This document shows, in pieces, positions 29,912 to 43,317 of a DNA stretch of 64,000 bases. The stretch is from Alkalicoccobacillus murimartini (GTDB lineage: Bacteria; Bacillota; Bacilli; Bacillales; Bacillaceae_D), in NCBI RefSeq assembly GCF_030813245.1, contig NZ_JAUSUA010000010.1, positions 1 through 64,000 of the forward strand, written 5' to 3'. The translations under genes were made by a program, and so were the position numbers. Position 1 is the first letter of the stretch. Every line of letters begins with the position of its first letter. Under the pieces are notes generated by a model. The model ran no database searches, was not told where the DNA came from, and saw only the letters and a list, made by a program, of their open reading frames with translations.

Positions 29912-31990
29912 ATGGCAAGAGAGTTCTCCTTAAAAGATACGCGTAATATCGGTATCATGGCACACATTGATGCTGGTAAAACAACTGCAACTGAACGTAT
30001 CCTGTTTTACACAGGTCGTGTTCATAAGATTGGTGAGACACACGAAGGTGCTTCTCAAATGGACTGGATGGCGCAAGAGCAAGAGCGTGGAATTACAATC
30101 ACGTCTGCTGCGACAACAGCTCAGTGGAAAGACCATCGTATTAACATCATCGATACACCAGGACACGTAGATTTCACAGTTGAGGTTGAACGTTCACTTC
30201 GCGTATTAGATGGAGCTGTTGCGGTACTAGATGCACAATCAGGTGTTGAACCGCAAACAGAGACTGTATGGCGTCAAGCAACAACATATGGTGTTCCCCG
30301 TGTTGTATTCGTTAATAAGATGGATAAAACAGGTGCGGACTTCATGTATTCCGTAGGAACTTTGCGTGATCGTTTGCAAGCAAACGCACACCCAATTCAG
30401 CTACCAATCGGTGCGGAAGATGATTTCACTGGAATCATTGACTTAATCGAAATGGAAGCACACATTTACAAAGATGACCTTGGTAAGGAATGGGAAACAA
30501 CTGAAATTCCTGCTGAGTATAAAGAACAAGCTGAGAAGCTTAACGAATCATTAATCGAGGCTGTTGCTGAGCTTGATGAAGAGTTAACGATGAAGTACCT
30601 TGAGGGTGAAGAGATTACGAAAGAAGAACTCAAAGTAGCGATCCGTAAAGGAACGTGTAATGTTGAATTCTACCCAGTAATCTGTGGATCTGCATTTAAG
30701 AACAAAGGTGTACAGCTTATGCTGGATGCTGTTCTTGCATATCTTCCATCACCACTTGATGTACGTGCTATCACAGGACACGTACCTGATTCTGAAGAAG
30801 AAGTAACACGTGAGCCTGGAGACGATCAGCCGTTCTCTGCACTAGCCTTTAAAGTAATGACGGATCCTTATGTTGGTAAGCTAACATTCTTCCGTGTTTA
30901 CTCTGGTACACTCGATGCTGGTTCTTATGTTAAGAACTCAACAAAAGACAAGCGCGAGCGTGTAGGACGTATCCTACAAATGCATGCTAACTCACGTGAG
31001 GAAATCTCTACGGTTTACTCTGGTGATATTGCTGCTGCTGTAGGTCTTAAAGATACAACAACTGGTGATACACTATGTGATGAGAAGAACCTTGTTATTC
31101 TTGAATCAATGAACTTCCCAGAGCCGGTTATTCACTTGTCTGTTGAGCCTAAGTCTAAAGCTGACCAAGATAAAATGGGTATGGCATTAGCTAAGCTTGC
31201 AGAAGAGGATCCAACATTCAAAACGCATACTGATGAAGAAACGGGTCAAACCATCATCGGTGGTATGGGTGAGCTTCACCTTGATATCATTGTTGACCGT
31301 ATGAGACGTGAGTTCAAAGTAGAAGCAAACGTTGGGGCACCTCAAGTATCTTATCGTGAAACCATTCGCCAAGCCGCTAAGGTTGAAGGTAAATTCGTTC
31401 GTCAATCTGGTGGACGTGGACAGTTTGGTCACGTATGGGTTGAGTTCTCTCCTAACGAAGAGGGCGCAGGCTTTGAATTTGAAAACGGAATTGTTGGTGG
31501 AGTTGTTCCTCGTGAATACGTACCAGCCGTTCAAGCAGGTATTGAAGAAGCACTTGATAACGGTATGATTGCTGGCTTCCCGTTAATCGACCTTAAAGCT
31601 CGTCTTTATGATGGTTCTTACCATGATGTCGATTCCAATGAGATGGCCTTTAAGATTGCTGCATCAATGGCTTTGAAAAATGCTAAAACCAAGTGTAACC
31701 CGGTTCTTCTTGAGCCACTTATGAAGGTAGAGATTGTTGTACCTGAAGAGTACATGGGTGACATCATGGGTGATGTAACAGCTCGTCGTGGACGTGTTGA
31801 AGGAATGGAAGCGCGCGGTAACGCACAAACTGTTAAAGCGTTTGTACCTCTTGCAGAAATGTTTGGGTATGCAACATCTCTTCGTTCACGTACACAAGGT
31901 CGCGGTACGTATTCAATGTTCTTTGATCATTATGAAGAAGTACCTAAGAGTGTGTCTGCTGAAATTATTAAGAAACAAACAGGAGAGTAA
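29912..31990 (+). CDS. fusA: Elongation factor G
   Basis: Translocation GTPase. G1 [10 protein letters not shown]3 DTPGH and G4 NKMD are in place, then domains II-V, including the domain IV loop region [13 protein letters not shown]. The frame opens at 29891, but GAGGAAGGAG (29893-29902) selects ATG 29912, the family start ([11 protein letters not shown]). It has 692 residues. No fusidic-acid substitution was searched for systematically. Confidence 0.97.
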   Translation: MAREFSLKDTRNIGIMAHIDAGKTTATERILFYTGRVHKIGETHEGASQMDWMAQEQERGITITSAATTAQWKDHRINIIDTPGHVDFTVEVERSLRVLDGAVAVLDAQSGVEPQTETVWRQATTYGVPRVVFVNKMDKTGADFMYSVGTLRDRLQANAHPIQLPIGAEDDFTGIIDLIEMEAHIYKDDLGKEWETTEIPAEYKEQAEKLNESLIEAVAELDEELTMKYLEGEEITKEELKVAIRKGTCNVEFYPVICGSAFKNKGVQLMLDAVLAYLPSPLDVRAITGHVPDSEEEVTREPGDDQPFSALAFKVMTDPYVGKLTFFRVYSGTLDAGSYVKNSTKDKRERVGRILQMHANSREEISTVYSGDIAAAVGLKDTTTGDTLCDEKNLVILESMNFPEPVIHLSVEPKSKADQDKMGMALAKLAEEDPTFKTHTDEETGQTIIGGMGELHLDIIVDRMRREFKVEANVGAPQVSYRETIRQAAKVEGKFVRQSGGRGQFGHVWVEFSPNEEGAGFEFENGIVGGVVPREYVPAVQAGIEEALDNGMIAGFPLIDLKARLYDGSYHDVDSNEMAFKIAASMALKNAKTKCNPVLLEPLMKVEIVVPEEYMGDIMGDVTARRGRVEGMEARGNAQTVKAFVPLAEMFGYATSLRSRTQGRGTYSMFFDHYEEVPKSVSAEIIKKQTGE

Positions 31991-32114
31991 TAGTTCCAGA
32001 TTGTTTCTAATGATATTTTGTTGTAAGCTAAGAGGGATGTACAACCCCTTTGTGGGAGAACCATCTTTCTTAAAAAAATAAATGAAACGTTCAATTAAAG
32101 GGAGGAAATGAATC

Positions 32115-33305
32115 ATGGGTAAAGAAAAATTCGATCGTTCCAAAACACATGCCAATATTGGTACTATTGGACACGTTGACCATGGTAAAACTACACTAAC
32201 TGCTGCAATTACAACTGTACTTGCTAAGCGTTCAGGTAAAGGTCAAGCAATGGCGTATGACGCTATTGATGGTGCACCAGAAGAGCGCGAGCGTGGAATC
32301 ACAATTTCTACAGCTCACGTTGAATATGAAACTGAGTCTCGTCACTACGCACACGTAGATTGTCCAGGACACGCCGATTATGTTAAAAACATGATCACTG
32401 GTGCTGCACAAATGGACGGAGGAATCCTAGTAGTTTCTGCTGCTGATGGTCCAATGCCACAAACTCGTGAGCACATCCTTCTTTCTCGTAACGTAGGTGT
32501 ACCTGCACTTGTTGTATTCATGAACAAATGTGACATGGTAGACGACGAAGAGCTTCTTGAGCTTGTAGAAATGGAAGTACGTGATCTTCTTTCTGAGTAT
32601 GACTTCCCTGGTGATGACATTCCAGTTATCCAAGGTTCTGCACTTAAAGCCCTTCAAGGTGATGCAGATTACGAAGAAAAAATCGTTGAGCTTATGAACG
32701 CAGTTGATGAGTACATTCCTACTCCACCGCGTGATACTGAAAAGCCATTCATGATGCCTGTAGAGGACGTATTCTCAATCACTGGTCGTGGTACTGTTGC
32801 GACTGGTCGTGTAGAGCGTGGTCAACTTAACGTTGGTGACGAAATCGAAATCATTGGTATCAACGAAGATGCTAAGAAAACAACAGTTACAGGTGTTGAG
32901 ATGTTCCGTAAGCTTCTTGACTATGCTGAAGCTGGTGACAACATTGGAGCTCTTCTACGTGGAGTATCACGTGATGATATCCAACGTGGTCAAGTACTTG
33001 CTAAGCCAGGTACAATCACTCCACACACAAACTTCACTTCTGAAGTTTATGTACTATCTAAAGATGAAGGTGGACGTCACACTCCATTCTTCACAAACTA
33101 CCGTCCGCAGTTCTACTTCCGTACAACTGACGTAACGGGTGTTGTACACCTTCCAGAAGGCGTTGAAATGGTAATGCCTGGTGATAACACTGAGATGACT
33201 GTTGAGCTTATCGCTCCAATCGCAATCGAAGAGGGAACTCGTTTCTCTATTCGTGAAGGTGGACGTACAGTTGGATCTGGTGTTGTAGCTTCTATCCAGA
33301 AGTAA
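32115..33305 (+). CDS. tuf: Elongation factor Tu
   Basis: Delivers aminoacyl-tRNA to the ribosome. G1 [10 protein letters not shown]3 DCPGH and G4 NKCD are intact; domains II and III follow, with [12 protein letters not shown]. It has 396 residues. AAAGGGAGGAAATG precedes ATG 32115. A strong terminator follows, which ends the str operon. Confidence 0.98.
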   Translation: MGKEKFDRSKTHANIGTIGHVDHGKTTLTAAITTVLAKRSGKGQAMAYDAIDGAPEERERGITISTAHVEYETESRHYAHVDCPGHADYVKNMITGAAQMDGGILVVSAADGPMPQTREHILLSRNVGVPALVVFMNKCDMVDDEELLELVEMEVRDLLSEYDFPGDDIPVIQGSALKALQGDADYEEKIVELMNAVDEYIPTPPRDTEKPFMMPVEDVFSITGRGTVATGRVERGQLNVGDEIEIIGINEDAKKTTVTGVEMFRKLLDYAEAGDNIGALLRGVSRDDIQRGQVLAKPGTITPHTNFTSEVYVLSKDEGGRHTPFFTNYRPQFYFRTTDVTGVVHLPEGVEMVMPGDNTEMTVELIAPIAIEEGTRFSIREGGRTVGSGVVASIQK

Positions 33306-33313
33306 TAACATTC

Positions 33314-33347
33314 AAAAGCACCCCATCATTGGGGTGCTTTTTCTTTG
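33314..33347 (+). terminator. Terminator after tuf
   Basis: AAAAGCACCCC (33314-33324) and GGGGTGCTTTT (33331-33341) are perfect complements around a 6-base loop and run into TTCTTTG. Confidence 0.93.
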
Positions 33348-33471
33348 TTTATGTTAAAAACACCTTGATGAATCCAGTAGAAAACATTTAAAATTCCATA
33401 ACAAGCAACTATCAGCCTTTAAGTAGGTTTTTTGTGTTATTAAAAAAACAATAGGGGAGGGAGGACATAGG

Positions 33472-33684
33472 ATGAACAAAAAAACGGTTTTAATTTTAGC
33501 TATTGTTTATATGACTGTGACCTTAATCTTGAACAATGTCCTGCAAACTGCTATTGGAGGATTTATGATGACATTAAGTTTACTAGCATTCGTAGTGTTA
33601 GTTATAGGGTCTGCATACTACATAATAAAGTTTCACATTAAACAATTTAATTATAATCATAAGAACCGGCATGACATTGAATGA
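33472..33684 (+). CDS. Small two-helix membrane protein of unknown function
   Basis: I do not recognise this 70-residue protein. It starts MNKKTVLILAIVYMTVTLIL, has two hydrophobic segments (about 5-20 and 28-51) with a short NNVLQTAIGG turn, and a basic, asparagine/histidine-rich tail (KFHIKQFNYNHKNRHDIE). AGGGGAGGGAGG (33452-33463) is an excellent ribosome site 8 bases before ATG 33472, which is the main support for expression. It stands alone between the tuf terminator and a degraded region, in a place where B. subtilis has ybaC. Function unknown. Confidence 0.65.
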   Translation: MNKKTVLILAIVYMTVTLILNNVLQTAIGGFMMTLSLLAFVVLVIGSAYYIIKFHIKQFNYNHKNRHDIE

Positions 33685-33717
33685 AAAATAGTCCTCATTT
33701 AAACTCCAATTATATGA

Positions 33718-33876
33718 GGATCAATTTTTATACACAAAGCCATCAATGAAATTGAACAAGACCTTTTTAGCTAACACAAAGATAAGAGAGTAAGACCAAC
33801 GCTCCTAATGTACATTCAACATTTAGAAGAAGTTGGAGTCATTATAAATCTTATGAGGGTTTGTGATTATATGTAG
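33718..33876 (+). pseudogene. Possible remnant of a decayed gene
   Basis: One frame reads IHKAINEIEQDLFS, a TAA stop (33772-33774), then KRVRPTLLMYIQHLEEVGVI before a second stop at 33874. The amphipathic, protein-like character on both sides of a single stop suggests a broken gene, with no start or ribosome site. The parent family is not recognised. Low confidence: this could be chance. Confidence 0.25.
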
Positions 33877-34039
33877 TATGGCAAGTTACTCTGGATTAGC
33901 GAAATTCTACTATAGATGTGTTACAGGTGTGACCTATTGTTTTAAAAGGTGGATCTAAATATTTAATGTCGCTGTCGAAAAAATCTATGAGTAATTAGCA
34001 TTAATCTTCTATTGAAATACTGACGCTCTCTCAAGCGGA

Positions 34040-34148
34040 CGGGATGGGGGAGGCCGACTCCAGTGGGACTAAAAGGCAAGGTTGAAATACACTGGCGTGA
34101 GCCAGTTTAGTTCAACGCCTCCCACGGAAAGCGTGCCCCCCCATCCCG
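34040..34148. repeat. Palindromic intergenic repeat of the Bacillaceae type
   Basis: CGGGATGGGGG (34040-34050) and CCCCCATCCCG (34138-34148) are exact complements. Inside, GTTGAA/TTCAAC (34081-34086/34111-34116) and ACTGGC-GTGA-GCCAGT (34091-34106) nest to give a ~109-base imperfect hairpin; GTGGGA/TCCCAC and AGGC/GCCT extend it. Wording such as GGAGGCCGACTCC and GCGGAGTGATG resembles the GC-rich repeats scattered through Bacillaceae genomes. The rest of 33877-34307 shows no gene. Confidence 0.65.
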
Positions 34149-34307
34149 GTAGCGGAGTGATGAACAAATCCCCGAACTATAATCACTCGAACGGTCCCAT
34201 AGTAAAGATTCTTCTCCTTTTATGTTCTGCATTTACCCATGTTTTTCTTTCAAAAAAAGAAATGAAGAAAAACCTTGGTCTATCAATAAATTTCTTTTCA
34301 AAAATCC

Positions 34308-34336
34308 TTGCATTTACAAGACTGAGTCATTATAAT
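34308..34336 (+). promoter_or_regulatory. Sigma-A promoter of the S10 superoperon
   Basis: TTGCAT (34308-34313), 17-bp spacer, TATAAT (34331-34336), about 190 bases before rpsJ. The leader in between has small hairpins (TGTTCC/GGAAC near 34367-34382, TGCCATGGCA near 34450) but no recognised regulatory class. Confidence 0.82.
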
Positions 34337-34419
34337 AGTAGAAGTGTGCCCAAACTATATTTATCTTGTTCCTTATTGGAACGGGGAAATAGAAGTGAGT
34401 GCTGCGTTGACATCGATGA

Positions 34420-34833
<414 letters not shown>

Positions 34834-34917
34834 TATTAACCTGCTTTTAAGCGGCATGTCCGCTCTTGATAAAATGGCAAACAAATAAAACATATATTTA
34901 TATAGGAGGTGTAACGG

Positions 34918-35547
34918 ATGACCAAAGGAATCTTAGGTAGAAAAATCGGTATGACTCAGGTGTTTGCTGAGAATGGCGAAGTCATCCCAGTAACAGTAAT
35001 TGAAGCTGAACCAAACGTGGTTTTGCAAAAGAAAACAGTTGACTCTGATGGTTACGAAGCAATCCAACTTGGATTTGCTGACCAAAAGAAGAACAACATT
35101 AAGAAACCGTCTGAAGGGCATGCAGCAAAAGCCCAAACGACTCCTAAGCGCTACATCAAGGAAATCCGTAACGTTACTCTAGATGACTATGAAGTCGGAC
35201 AAGAGCTTAGCGTAACAACTTTTGCAGAAGGCGATATCGTTGACGTAACTGGAACATCTAAAGGGAAAGGTTTCCAAGGTGCTATTAAGCGTCATAACCA
35301 ATCTCGCGGACCGATGTCCCACGGTTCACGTTACCATCGTCGTCCAGGTTCAATGGGTCCTGTTGCTCCAAACCGTGTATTTAAAGGGAAACTTCTTCCT
35401 GGACGCATGGGTGGAGAAACAAAAACCATTCAAAACCTTGAAATTGTAAAAGTTGACGCTGAACGTAATCTTCTTCTTGTTAAAGGAAATGTTCCTGGAG
35501 CTAGAAAAGGCTATGTAGCGATTCAGTCCGGAGTTAAAGCTAACTAA
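34918..35547 (+). CDS. rplC: 50S ribosomal protein L3
   Basis: Early 50S assembly protein next to the peptidyl transferase centre. It has 209 residues, with [14 protein letters not shown] at the start and the signature [19 protein letters not shown] plus [12 protein letters not shown] loop. TAGGAGGTGTAACGG lies before ATG 34918. Confidence 0.97.
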   Translation: MTKGILGRKIGMTQVFAENGEVIPVTVIEAEPNVVLQKKTVDSDGYEAIQLGFADQKKNNIKKPSEGHAAKAQTTPKRYIKEIRNVTLDDYEVGQELSVTTFAEGDIVDVTGTSKGKGFQGAIKRHNQSRGPMSHGSRYHRRPGSMGPVAPNRVFKGKLLPGRMGGETKTIQNLEIVKVDAERNLLLVKGNVPGARKGYVAIQSGVKAN

Positions 35548-35576
35548 TCGATCTATAGAAGAAAGGAGGCCACATC

Positions 35577-36200
35577 ATGCCGAAAGTTACAGTATTTAAT
35601 CAAACTGGTTCAGAAGTTGGCGATATCGAGCTTGCTGATTCCGTATTCGGAATTGAACCAAATGAGAGTGTTTTACATGACGCAGTAGTAATGCAACAAG
35701 CAACACTTCGTCAAGGAACACACAAAACAAAAGGACGTTCTGAAGTACGTGGAGGCGGTCGTAAACCATGGCGTCAAAAGGGTACAGGACGTGCTCGTCA
35801 AGGTTCTATCCGTTCACCACAATGGGTTGGCGGTGGAGTAGTCTTTGGACCAACACCACGCAGCTACAGCTTCAAACTTCCTAAGAAGGTTCGTCGTTTA
35901 GCTATCAAATCAGCTCTTTCAAGCAAAGTACAGGCAGCTGAAGTTGTTGTACTTGAGGATCTGAAATTTGACGCAGTAAAAACTAAAGACATGGCAGCAG
36001 TCTTGTCTGGACTTTCTATTGCTAAAAAAGCACTTGTTGTTGTCGCTGACTACAACGAGAACGTTGAACTATCTAGTCGTAATCTTCCTAATGTCACAGT
36101 TTTAACTGCTGATTCCGTTAATGTTCTTGATGTGCTTAAGCACGACAAGCTTGTTTTAACAAAAGCGGCAGTTGAAAAGGTAGAGGAGGTGCTTGCATAA
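35577..36200 (+). CDS. rplD: 50S ribosomal protein L4
   Basis: Lines the exit tunnel with L22. It has 207 residues, with the tunnel loop region [24 protein letters not shown]. In enterobacteria L4 represses the S10 operon; no equivalent site was recognised here. AAAGGAGGCC precedes the ATG. The stop shares bases with the start of rplW (TAATG), so the genes are coupled. Confidence 0.97.
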   Translation: MPKVTVFNQTGSEVGDIELADSVFGIEPNESVLHDAVVMQQATLRQGTHKTKGRSEVRGGGRKPWRQKGTGRARQGSIRSPQWVGGGVVFGPTPRSYSFKLPKKVRRLAIKSALSSKVQAAEVVVLEDLKFDAVKTKDMAAVLSGLSIAKKALVVVADYNENVELSSRNLPNVTVLTADSVNVLDVLKHDKLVLTKAAVEKVEEVLA

Positions 36201-36487
36201 TGTCAAACGCTCGTGATATCTTAAAGCGCCCTATCATTACTGAACGTTCAACTGATCTGATGGAAGAAAAGAAATACACATTTGAAGTTGATGTTCGTGC
36301 GAACAAGACTCAAATCAAATCAGCTGTTGAAGAGATCTTTGAAGTAAAGGTTTCAAATGTCAATACAATTAACTCCAAAGGGAAGTCAAAACGTTTCGGA
36401 CGTTACACTGGCTACACGGCTCGCCGTAAAAAAGCTATTGTTACTTTAACGCCTGAAAGTAAAGAACTAGACTTCTTTGAAGGGTAA
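36200..36487 (+). CDS. rplW: 50S ribosomal protein L23
   Basis: Sits at the tunnel exit and docks trigger factor and SRP. It has 95 residues: [36 protein letters not shown] is typical. GAGGAGGTG lies in the end of rplD; the start codon overlaps the rplD stop. Confidence 0.97.
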   Translation: MSNARDILKRPIITERSTDLMEEKKYTFEVDVRANKTQIKSAVEEIFEVKVSNVNTINSKGKSKRFGRYTGYTARRKKAIVTLTPESKELDFFEG

Positions 36488-36514
36488 CATTAACAAAGAA
36501 GGAGGGAATTAAAC

Positions 36515-37345
36515 ATGGCCATTAAAAAGTATAAACCAACCAGTGCCGGTCGTCGTGGCATGTCAGTACTTGACTTTGCTGAAATTACGACGGATAAGCC
36601 GGAAAAGTCGTTACTTGCTCCTTTACACAAAAAAGGCGGACGTAACAACCAAGGTAGATTGACAGTACGTCACCAAGGTGGCGGACACAAACGTCAATAC
36701 CGTGTTATTGATTTCAAACGTAACAAAGATGGTATTCCAGGACGCGTTGCTACAATCGAGTACGATCCAAACCGTTCTGCTAACATCGCGTTGCTTCATT
36801 ACGCTGATGGTGAAAAACGTTACATCATAGCTCCTAAGGGTCTTAAAGTAGGAAACGTTCTTGTATCAGGTGCTGAATCTGATATTAAAGTAGGGAACAC
36901 TCTTCCACTTAAGAACATCCCTGTAGGTACTGTTATCCACAACATCGAGCTTCGTCCTGGAAAAGGCGGTCAGCTTGTACGTTCTGCTGGAACTGAAGCT
37001 CAGCTTCTAGGTAAAGAAGGAGATTATGTACTAGTTCGCTTGAACTCAGGTGAAACTCGTTACATCCTTGCTACTTGCCGTGCAACAATCGGTCAAGTTG
37101 GTAACCTTGAGCATGAACTTGTGAACATCGGTAAAGCCGGTCGTTCTAGATGGTTAGGCAAACGTCCTACTGTTCGTGGTTCTGTAATGAACCCTAACGA
37201 TCACCCACACGGTGGTGGTGAAGGTAGATCACCAATCGGACGTAAGTCACCAATGTCTCCTTGGGGTAAACCAACTCTTGGATACAAAACTCGTAAGAAG
37301 AACAACCAATCTGACAAGTACATTGTACGTCGTCGCAAAAAATAA
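36515..37345 (+). CDS. rplB: 50S ribosomal protein L2
   Basis: Highly conserved core protein needed for subunit association and peptidyl transfer. It has 276 residues, with the N-terminal OB-like and SH3-like domains and the C-terminal signature [24 protein letters not shown] containing the functionally important histidine region ([10 protein letters not shown]). AGGAGGGAATTAAAC precedes the start. Confidence 0.97.
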   Translation: MAIKKYKPTSAGRRGMSVLDFAEITTDKPEKSLLAPLHKKGGRNNQGRLTVRHQGGGHKRQYRVIDFKRNKDGIPGRVATIEYDPNRSANIALLHYADGEKRYIIAPKGLKVGNVLVSGAESDIKVGNTLPLKNIPVGTVIHNIELRPGKGGQLVRSAGTEAQLLGKEGDYVLVRLNSGETRYILATCRATIGQVGNLEHELVNIGKAGRSRWLGKRPTVRGSVMNPNDHPHGGGEGRSPIGRKSPMSPWGKPTLGYKTRKKNNQSDKYIVRRRKK

Positions 37346-37408
37346 CGCGATATGGCTTCGGTTCTCAACTAGGGGGCCGTTGGCCAAATCACGGAAGGAG
37401 GGAATCTC

Positions 37409-37687
37409 ATGAGCCGTAGTTTGAAAAAGGGACCTTTTGTAGATGGTCATCTGATGAAAAAAGTTGAAGCTCTTAACGAGACTAACGATAAGAAAGTAAT
37501 TAAGACATGGTCTCGTCGTTCAACCATCTTTCCTGATTTCGTCGGTCATACATTTGCAATCTATGATGGTCGTAAGCATGTACCGGTATACGTATCTGAA
37601 GATATGGTAGGTCATAAGCTTGGCGAATTCGCACCAAGCCGTACTTACAAAGGTCACGCTGCTGACGATAGAAAAACAAGACGTTAA
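37409..37687 (+). CDS. rpsS: 30S ribosomal protein S19
   Basis: 30S head protein that contacts S13. It has 92 residues: [19 protein letters not shown], and the signature [21 protein letters not shown] with KLGEFAPTR-like [27 protein letters not shown] lies before ATG 37409. Confidence 0.97.
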   Translation: MSRSLKKGPFVDGHLMKKVEALNETNDKKVIKTWSRRSTIFPDFVGHTFAIYDGRKHVPVYVSEDMVGHKLGEFAPSRTYKGHAADDRKTRR

Positions 37688-37712
37688 GGATTGAAGAGAG
37701 GAGGTTAAGACC

Positions 37713-38054
37713 ATGCAAGCTAAAGCTGTAGCAAAACAAATTCGTATTGCTCCTCGTAAAGTGCGTTTGGTTATAGACTTAATTCGCGGCAAAAACGTTG
37801 GAGAAGCAGTGGCTATCTTACGCCACACTCCAAAAGCTGCCTCGCCGGTAGTAGAAAAGTTGTTGAATTCAGCTATTGCTAATGCAGAACACAATTACGA
37901 GATGGAGCCAAATAACCTTGTTATTAGTGAAGCCTTTGTTGATGAAGGTGTAACTCTTAAACGTTTCCGTCCACGTGCAATGGGACGTGCAAGCAAAATT
38001 AACAAACGTAGTAGCCACATTACGATTGTAGTAACTGAAAAGAAGGAGGGATAA
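37713..38054 (+). CDS. rplV: 50S ribosomal protein L22
   Basis: Its long beta-hairpin lines the exit tunnel near L4, where changes give macrolide resistance. It has 113 residues, with [22 protein letters not shown] and the hairpin [25 protein letters not shown] intact. GAGGAGGTTAAG precedes the start. Confidence 0.97.
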   Translation: MQAKAVAKQIRIAPRKVRLVIDLIRGKNVGEAVAILRHTPKAASPVVEKLLNSAIANAEHNYEMEPNNLVISEAFVDEGVTLKRFRPRAMGRASKINKRSSHITIVVTEKKEG

Positions 38055-38057
38055 CAC

Positions 38058-39347
<1,290 letters not shown>

Positions 39348-39363
39348 AGAGGAGGTTTGCTAA

Positions 39364-39624
39364 ATGGAACGCAACCAGCGTAAAGTATATCAAGGTCGCG
39401 TTGTTTCCGACAAAATGGATAAAACCATAAGTGTCCTTGTTGAAACATACAAAAAGGATCGCTTGTACGGAAAACGTGTTAAATATTCAAAGAAACTTAA
39501 AGCCCATGACGAAGAAAACACTGCAAAAGCCGGTGACATCGTTCGAATCATGGAAACTCGTCCGCTATCTAAGGACAAACGTTTTCGTCTAGTAGAAATC
39601 GTTGAAGAAGCGGTTATCATTTAA
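39364..39624 (+). CDS. rpsQ: 30S ribosomal protein S17
   Basis: OB-fold primary 16S binder. It has 86 residues: [25 protein letters not shown] and [36 protein letters not shown] lies 8 bases before ATG 39364. Confidence 0.97.
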   Translation: MERNQRKVYQGRVVSDKMDKTISVLVETYKKDRLYGKRVKYSKKLKAHDEENTAKAGDIVRIMETRPLSKDKRFRLVEIVEEAVII

Positions 39625-39652
39625 TAGAAGCTTTTGATTCGAAGGGAGGTAA

Positions 39653-40027
<375 letters not shown>

Positions 40028-40064
40028 TTAACGATTGAATGGCAAGACCCAGGGAGGTGCAAAT

Positions 40065-40385
40065 ATGTCAAACATGCATGTCAAAAAAGGTGATACAGTA
40101 ATTGTTATCGCTGGTAAAGATAAAGGTAAGCAAGGTGTTGTTCTTGAAGCTTTTCCTAAGAAAAGCCGTGTGCTTGTTGAAGGTGTTAACCTTGTTAAAA
40201 AACACGCGAAACCATCTCAGGATAATCCACAAGGCGGCATCCTTAACCAGGAAGCAGCAATTCATTCATCTAACGTGATGCACATTGATCCTAAATCAGG
40301 AGAGCGCACACGAGTTGGATTTAAAGAAGAGAACGGTAAAAAAGTACGGGTTGCAAAACGTTCTGGCGAAGCGCTAGACAAGTAA
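40065..40385 (+). CDS. rplX: 50S ribosomal protein L24
   Basis: Assembly initiator with a KOW motif ([22 protein letters not shown]). The frame opens at 40035; AGGGAGGTG (40051-40059) places the start at ATG 40065 ([10 protein letters not shown]), 106 residues. ATG 40074, the usual B. subtilis start MHVKKGD, is an alternative but farther from the ribosome site. Confidence 0.96.
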   Translation: MSNMHVKKGDTVIVIAGKDKGKQGVVLEAFPKKSRVLVEGVNLVKKHAKPSQDNPQGGILNQEAAIHSSNVMHIDPKSGERTRVGFKEENGKKVRVAKRSGEALDK

Positions 40386-40413
40386 TCAACACGTTTGAAA
40401 GGAGGACCTTTAA

Positions 40414-40953
40414 ATGAGTCGTTTAAAAGAAAAGTACTCTCAAGAAATCGCTCCATCACTAGTTGAAAAGTTCAAATACAGCTCAACTATGGCGGTGCCT
40501 AAACTTGATAAAATTGTTATTAACATGGGTGTTGGTGAAGCCGTATCAAATGCAAAAGCACTTGATAAAGCAGTTGAAGAATTAACTGAAATTGCAGGTC
40601 AAAAACCAGTTATCACTAAAGCAAAGAAATCAATTGCAGGCTTTAAACTTCGTGAAGGTATGCCAATTGGCGCTAAAGTTACTCTTCGTGGACAACGTAT
40701 GTATGATTTCCTTGATAAATTAGTTAGTGTATCTTTACCACGTGTTCGTGATTTCCGTGGGATCTCAAAGAAAGCCTTTGACGGTCGCGGTAACTACACA
40801 CTTGGCGTAAAAGAACAACTAATTTTCCCTGAAATTAACTACGACAAAGTCGATAAAGTTCGTGGAATGGATATCGTTATCGTAACAACTGCACAGTCAG
40901 ATGAAGAAGCACGCGAATTGCTAACTCAAATGGGTATGCCGTTTCAAAAGTAA
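40414..40953 (+). CDS. rplE: 50S ribosomal protein L5
   Basis: Carries 5S rRNA into the central protuberance and contacts P-site tRNA. It has 179 residues: [18 protein letters not shown], the signature [25 protein letters not shown] and [36 protein letters not shown] precedes the start. Confidence 0.97.
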   Translation: MSRLKEKYSQEIAPSLVEKFKYSSTMAVPKLDKIVINMGVGEAVSNAKALDKAVEELTEIAGQKPVITKAKKSIAGFKLREGMPIGAKVTLRGQRMYDFLDKLVSVSLPRVRDFRGISKKAFDGRGNYTLGVKEQLIFPEINYDKVDKVRGMDIVIVTTAQSDEEARELLTQMGMPFQK

Positions 40954-40968
40954 GATAAGTTTTATTGA

Positions 40969-41169
<201 letters not shown>

Positions 41170-41198
41170 TACCTAGAACGGGAAGGAGGTAATTAAAC

Positions 41199-41597
41199 AT
41201 GGTTATGACAGATCCTATCGCAGATATGCTTACTCGTATTCGTAACGCTAACCTTGTTCGTCACGAGAAGCTTGAGCTGCCAGCTTCAACTATAAAAAAA
41301 GAAATTGCCGATATTTTGAAGCGTGAAGGTTTCATTCGTGATTTCGAATATATTGAAGATAGCAAACAAGGCGTGATTCGTATTTTCTTGAAATACGGTT
41401 CAACTAATGAGCGTGTAATCACAGGCCTTAAACGTATCAGCAAGCCAGGACTACGTGTCTATGCTAAATCAGGGGAACTTCCTCGTGTACTTGGCGGACT
41501 TGGAATTGCGCTTGTATCAACATCAAAAGGTGTTATGACAGACAAAGATGCTCGTCAACAGCAAGTCGGTGGAGAAGTACTGGCTTACGTTTGGTAG
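41199..41597 (+). CDS. rpsH: 30S ribosomal protein S8
   Basis: Central-domain 16S binder and, in enterobacteria, the spc-operon repressor. It has 132 residues: [30 protein letters not shown] and the C-terminal signature [40 protein letters not shown] is upstream. ATG 41199 (MVMTD) agrees with the B. subtilis start. Confidence 0.97.
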   Translation: MVMTDPIADMLTRIRNANLVRHEKLELPASTIKKEIADILKREGFIRDFEYIEDSKQGVIRIFLKYGSTNERVITGLKRISKPGLRVYAKSGELPRVLGGLGIALVSTSKGVMTDKDARQQQVGGEVLAYVW

Positions 41598-41629
41598 AAG
41601 CGTGTTTGAATCGAATGGAGGTGTAATGT

Positions 41630-42166
41630 ATGTCCCGAGTTGGTAGAAAACCAATTGAAGTTCCTGGTGATGTTACAGTTACACTAGAAGGTACTTTTAT
41701 TACAGTAAAAGGTCCTAAAGGTGAACTGAGCCGCGATTTGCACCCGGACATTAAAGTTAACATTGAAGATAAAGAGATTACGGTTGAACGTCCATCGGAC
41801 CACAAAGATCACCGTGCTCTTCACGGAACAACACGTAGCTTGATCAACAACATGGTAGAAGGCGTAACTAAAGGCTTCGAACGTGGACTTGAGCTTGTAG
41901 GTGTAGGTTACCGTGCTACAAAATCAGGAAACAAACTAGTTCTTAACGTTGGTTACTCTCACCCAGTTGAGATCGTACCAGCTGAAGGTATTGAAGTTGA
42001 AGTTCCTTCTAATACGAAAGTAGTTGTAAAAGGGATCGATAAGCAAGCTGTTGGTGCTCTTGCATCTAACATCCGTGCAGTCCGTCTGCCTGAGCCTTAC
42101 AAAGGTAAAGGAATTCGCTATGAAGGTGAAAATGTTCGCCGTAAAGAAGGAAAAACAGGTAAATAA
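41630..42166 (+). CDS. rplF: 50S ribosomal protein L6
   Basis: Near the sarcin-ricin loop. It has 178 residues with two alpha-beta repeats: [16 protein letters not shown], and the signature [38 protein letters not shown] precedes ATG 41630. Confidence 0.97.
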   Translation: MSRVGRKPIEVPGDVTVTLEGTFITVKGPKGELSRDLHPDIKVNIEDKEITVERPSDHKDHRALHGTTRSLINNMVEGVTKGFERGLELVGVGYRATKSGNKLVLNVGYSHPVEIVPAEGIEVEVPSNTKVVVKGIDKQAVGALASNIRAVRLPEPYKGKGIRYEGENVRRKEGKTGK

Positions 42167-42196
42167 TTAATTAGCTAGCGAAAGGAATGACGTTCA

Positions 42197-42559
42197 ATGA
42201 TTACGAAGCCGAACAAAAATCAGGCACGTAAGAAAAGACATGCTCACGTTCGTCGCGCCATTACTGGTACGCCTGAACGTCCACGTCTTAACGTTTTCCG
42301 TTCTTCGAAACACATCTACGCTCAATTGATCGATGATGTGAATCGTGTAACTTTAGCTCAAGCTTCTTCACTTGATAAAGAGCTTGGTCTTGAGAACGGT
42401 GCTAACAAAGAAGCAGCTGAAAAAGTTGGTTCACTTGTAGCGAAACGTGCAGTGGAAAAAGGACACGAAACAATCGTTTTTGACCGTGGTGGATACATTT
42501 ATCACGGACGTGTACAGACACTTGCAGATGCAGCCCGTGCGGCTGGTCTGAAATTCTAA
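42197..42559 (+). CDS. rplR: 50S ribosomal protein L18
   Basis: Binds 5S rRNA with L5. It has 120 residues: N-terminal basic [41 protein letters not shown], then [24 protein letters not shown]. The ribosome site AAAGGAATGACG is weaker than those of its neighbours. Confidence 0.97.
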   Translation: MITKPNKNQARKKRHAHVRRAITGTPERPRLNVFRSSKHIYAQLIDDVNRVTLAQASSLDKELGLENGANKEAAEKVGSLVAKRAVEKGHETIVFDRGGYIYHGRVQTLADAARAAGLKF

Positions 42560-42582
42560 GAACAGATAAGGAGGGAAAATAA

Positions 42583-43083
42583 ATGCGTCGTATTGACCCT
42601 AATACGTTAGAACTTGAAGAAAAAGTCGTAACAGTTAACCGTGTTGCTAAAGTAGTAAAAGGCGGACGTCGTTTCCGTTTTGCAGCATTAGTTGTTGTTG
42701 GAGACAAGAACGGACACGTTGGTTTTGGAATGGGTAAAGCTCAGGAGGTTCCTGAAGCAATCCGTAAAGCTGTCGAGGACGCAAAAAAGAACCTTATTGA
42801 GGTTCCAATTGTAGGCACAACACTTCCTCACCAAATTCTAGGACATTTCGGAGCAGGCCGCGTACTTCTTAAGCCAGCATCTGAAGGTACTGGAGTTATC
42901 GCAGGTGGTCCGGTTCGTGCAGTACTTGACCTTGCTGGTGTAGGCGATATCCTATCTAAATCATTGGGATCTAACAACCCAATTAACATGGTACGTGCTA
43001 CAATCCAAGGCCTGTCAAACCTAAAACGTGCTGAAGAAGTTGCAAAACTTCGTGGCAAATCCGTAGAAGAACTCTTAGGATAA
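42583..43083 (+). CDS. rpsE: 30S ribosomal protein S5
   Basis: Decoding-fidelity protein at the mRNA entry. It has 166 residues: double-stranded-RNA-binding-like N-domain with [23 protein letters not shown], where spectinomycin-resistance changes occur (wild type here by inspection), and the C-domain [35 protein letters not shown] lies before the ATG. Confidence 0.97.
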   Translation: MRRIDPNTLELEEKVVTVNRVAKVVKGGRRFRFAALVVVGDKNGHVGFGMGKAQEVPEAIRKAVEDAKKNLIEVPIVGTTLPHQILGHFGAGRVLLKPASEGTGVIAGGPVRAVLDLAGVGDILSKSLGSNNPINMVRATIQGLSNLKRAEEVAKLRGKSVEELLG

Positions 43084-43097
43084 GGAGGGACATTTAA

Positions 43098-43286
43098 ATG
43101 GCTAAGAAATTAGAAATTACCCTCACGCGTAGTTTGATTGGTCGCCCTGAATCTCAGCGCGTTACCGTTAATACGCTAGGTTTACGTAAAATGCATCAAA
43201 CAGTAGTACAACAAGATAATGTAGCAATTCGTGGAATGGTTAACAAAGTAAGTCACTTGGTAACTGTTACTGAAATTGAAGCATAA
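43098..43286 (+). CDS. rpmD: 50S ribosomal protein L30
   Basis: Small 62-residue alpha-beta protein; [37 protein letters not shown] matches the family from end to end. AAGGAGGGAC overlaps the end of rpsE, 14 bases separating the genes. Confidence 0.96.
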   Translation: MAKKLEITLTRSLIGRPESQRVTVNTLGLRKMHQTVVQQDNVAIRGMVNKVSHLVTVTEIEA

Positions 43287-43317
43287 TTGACGATTTTTGA
43301 ATGAGGAGGTGTCGACA

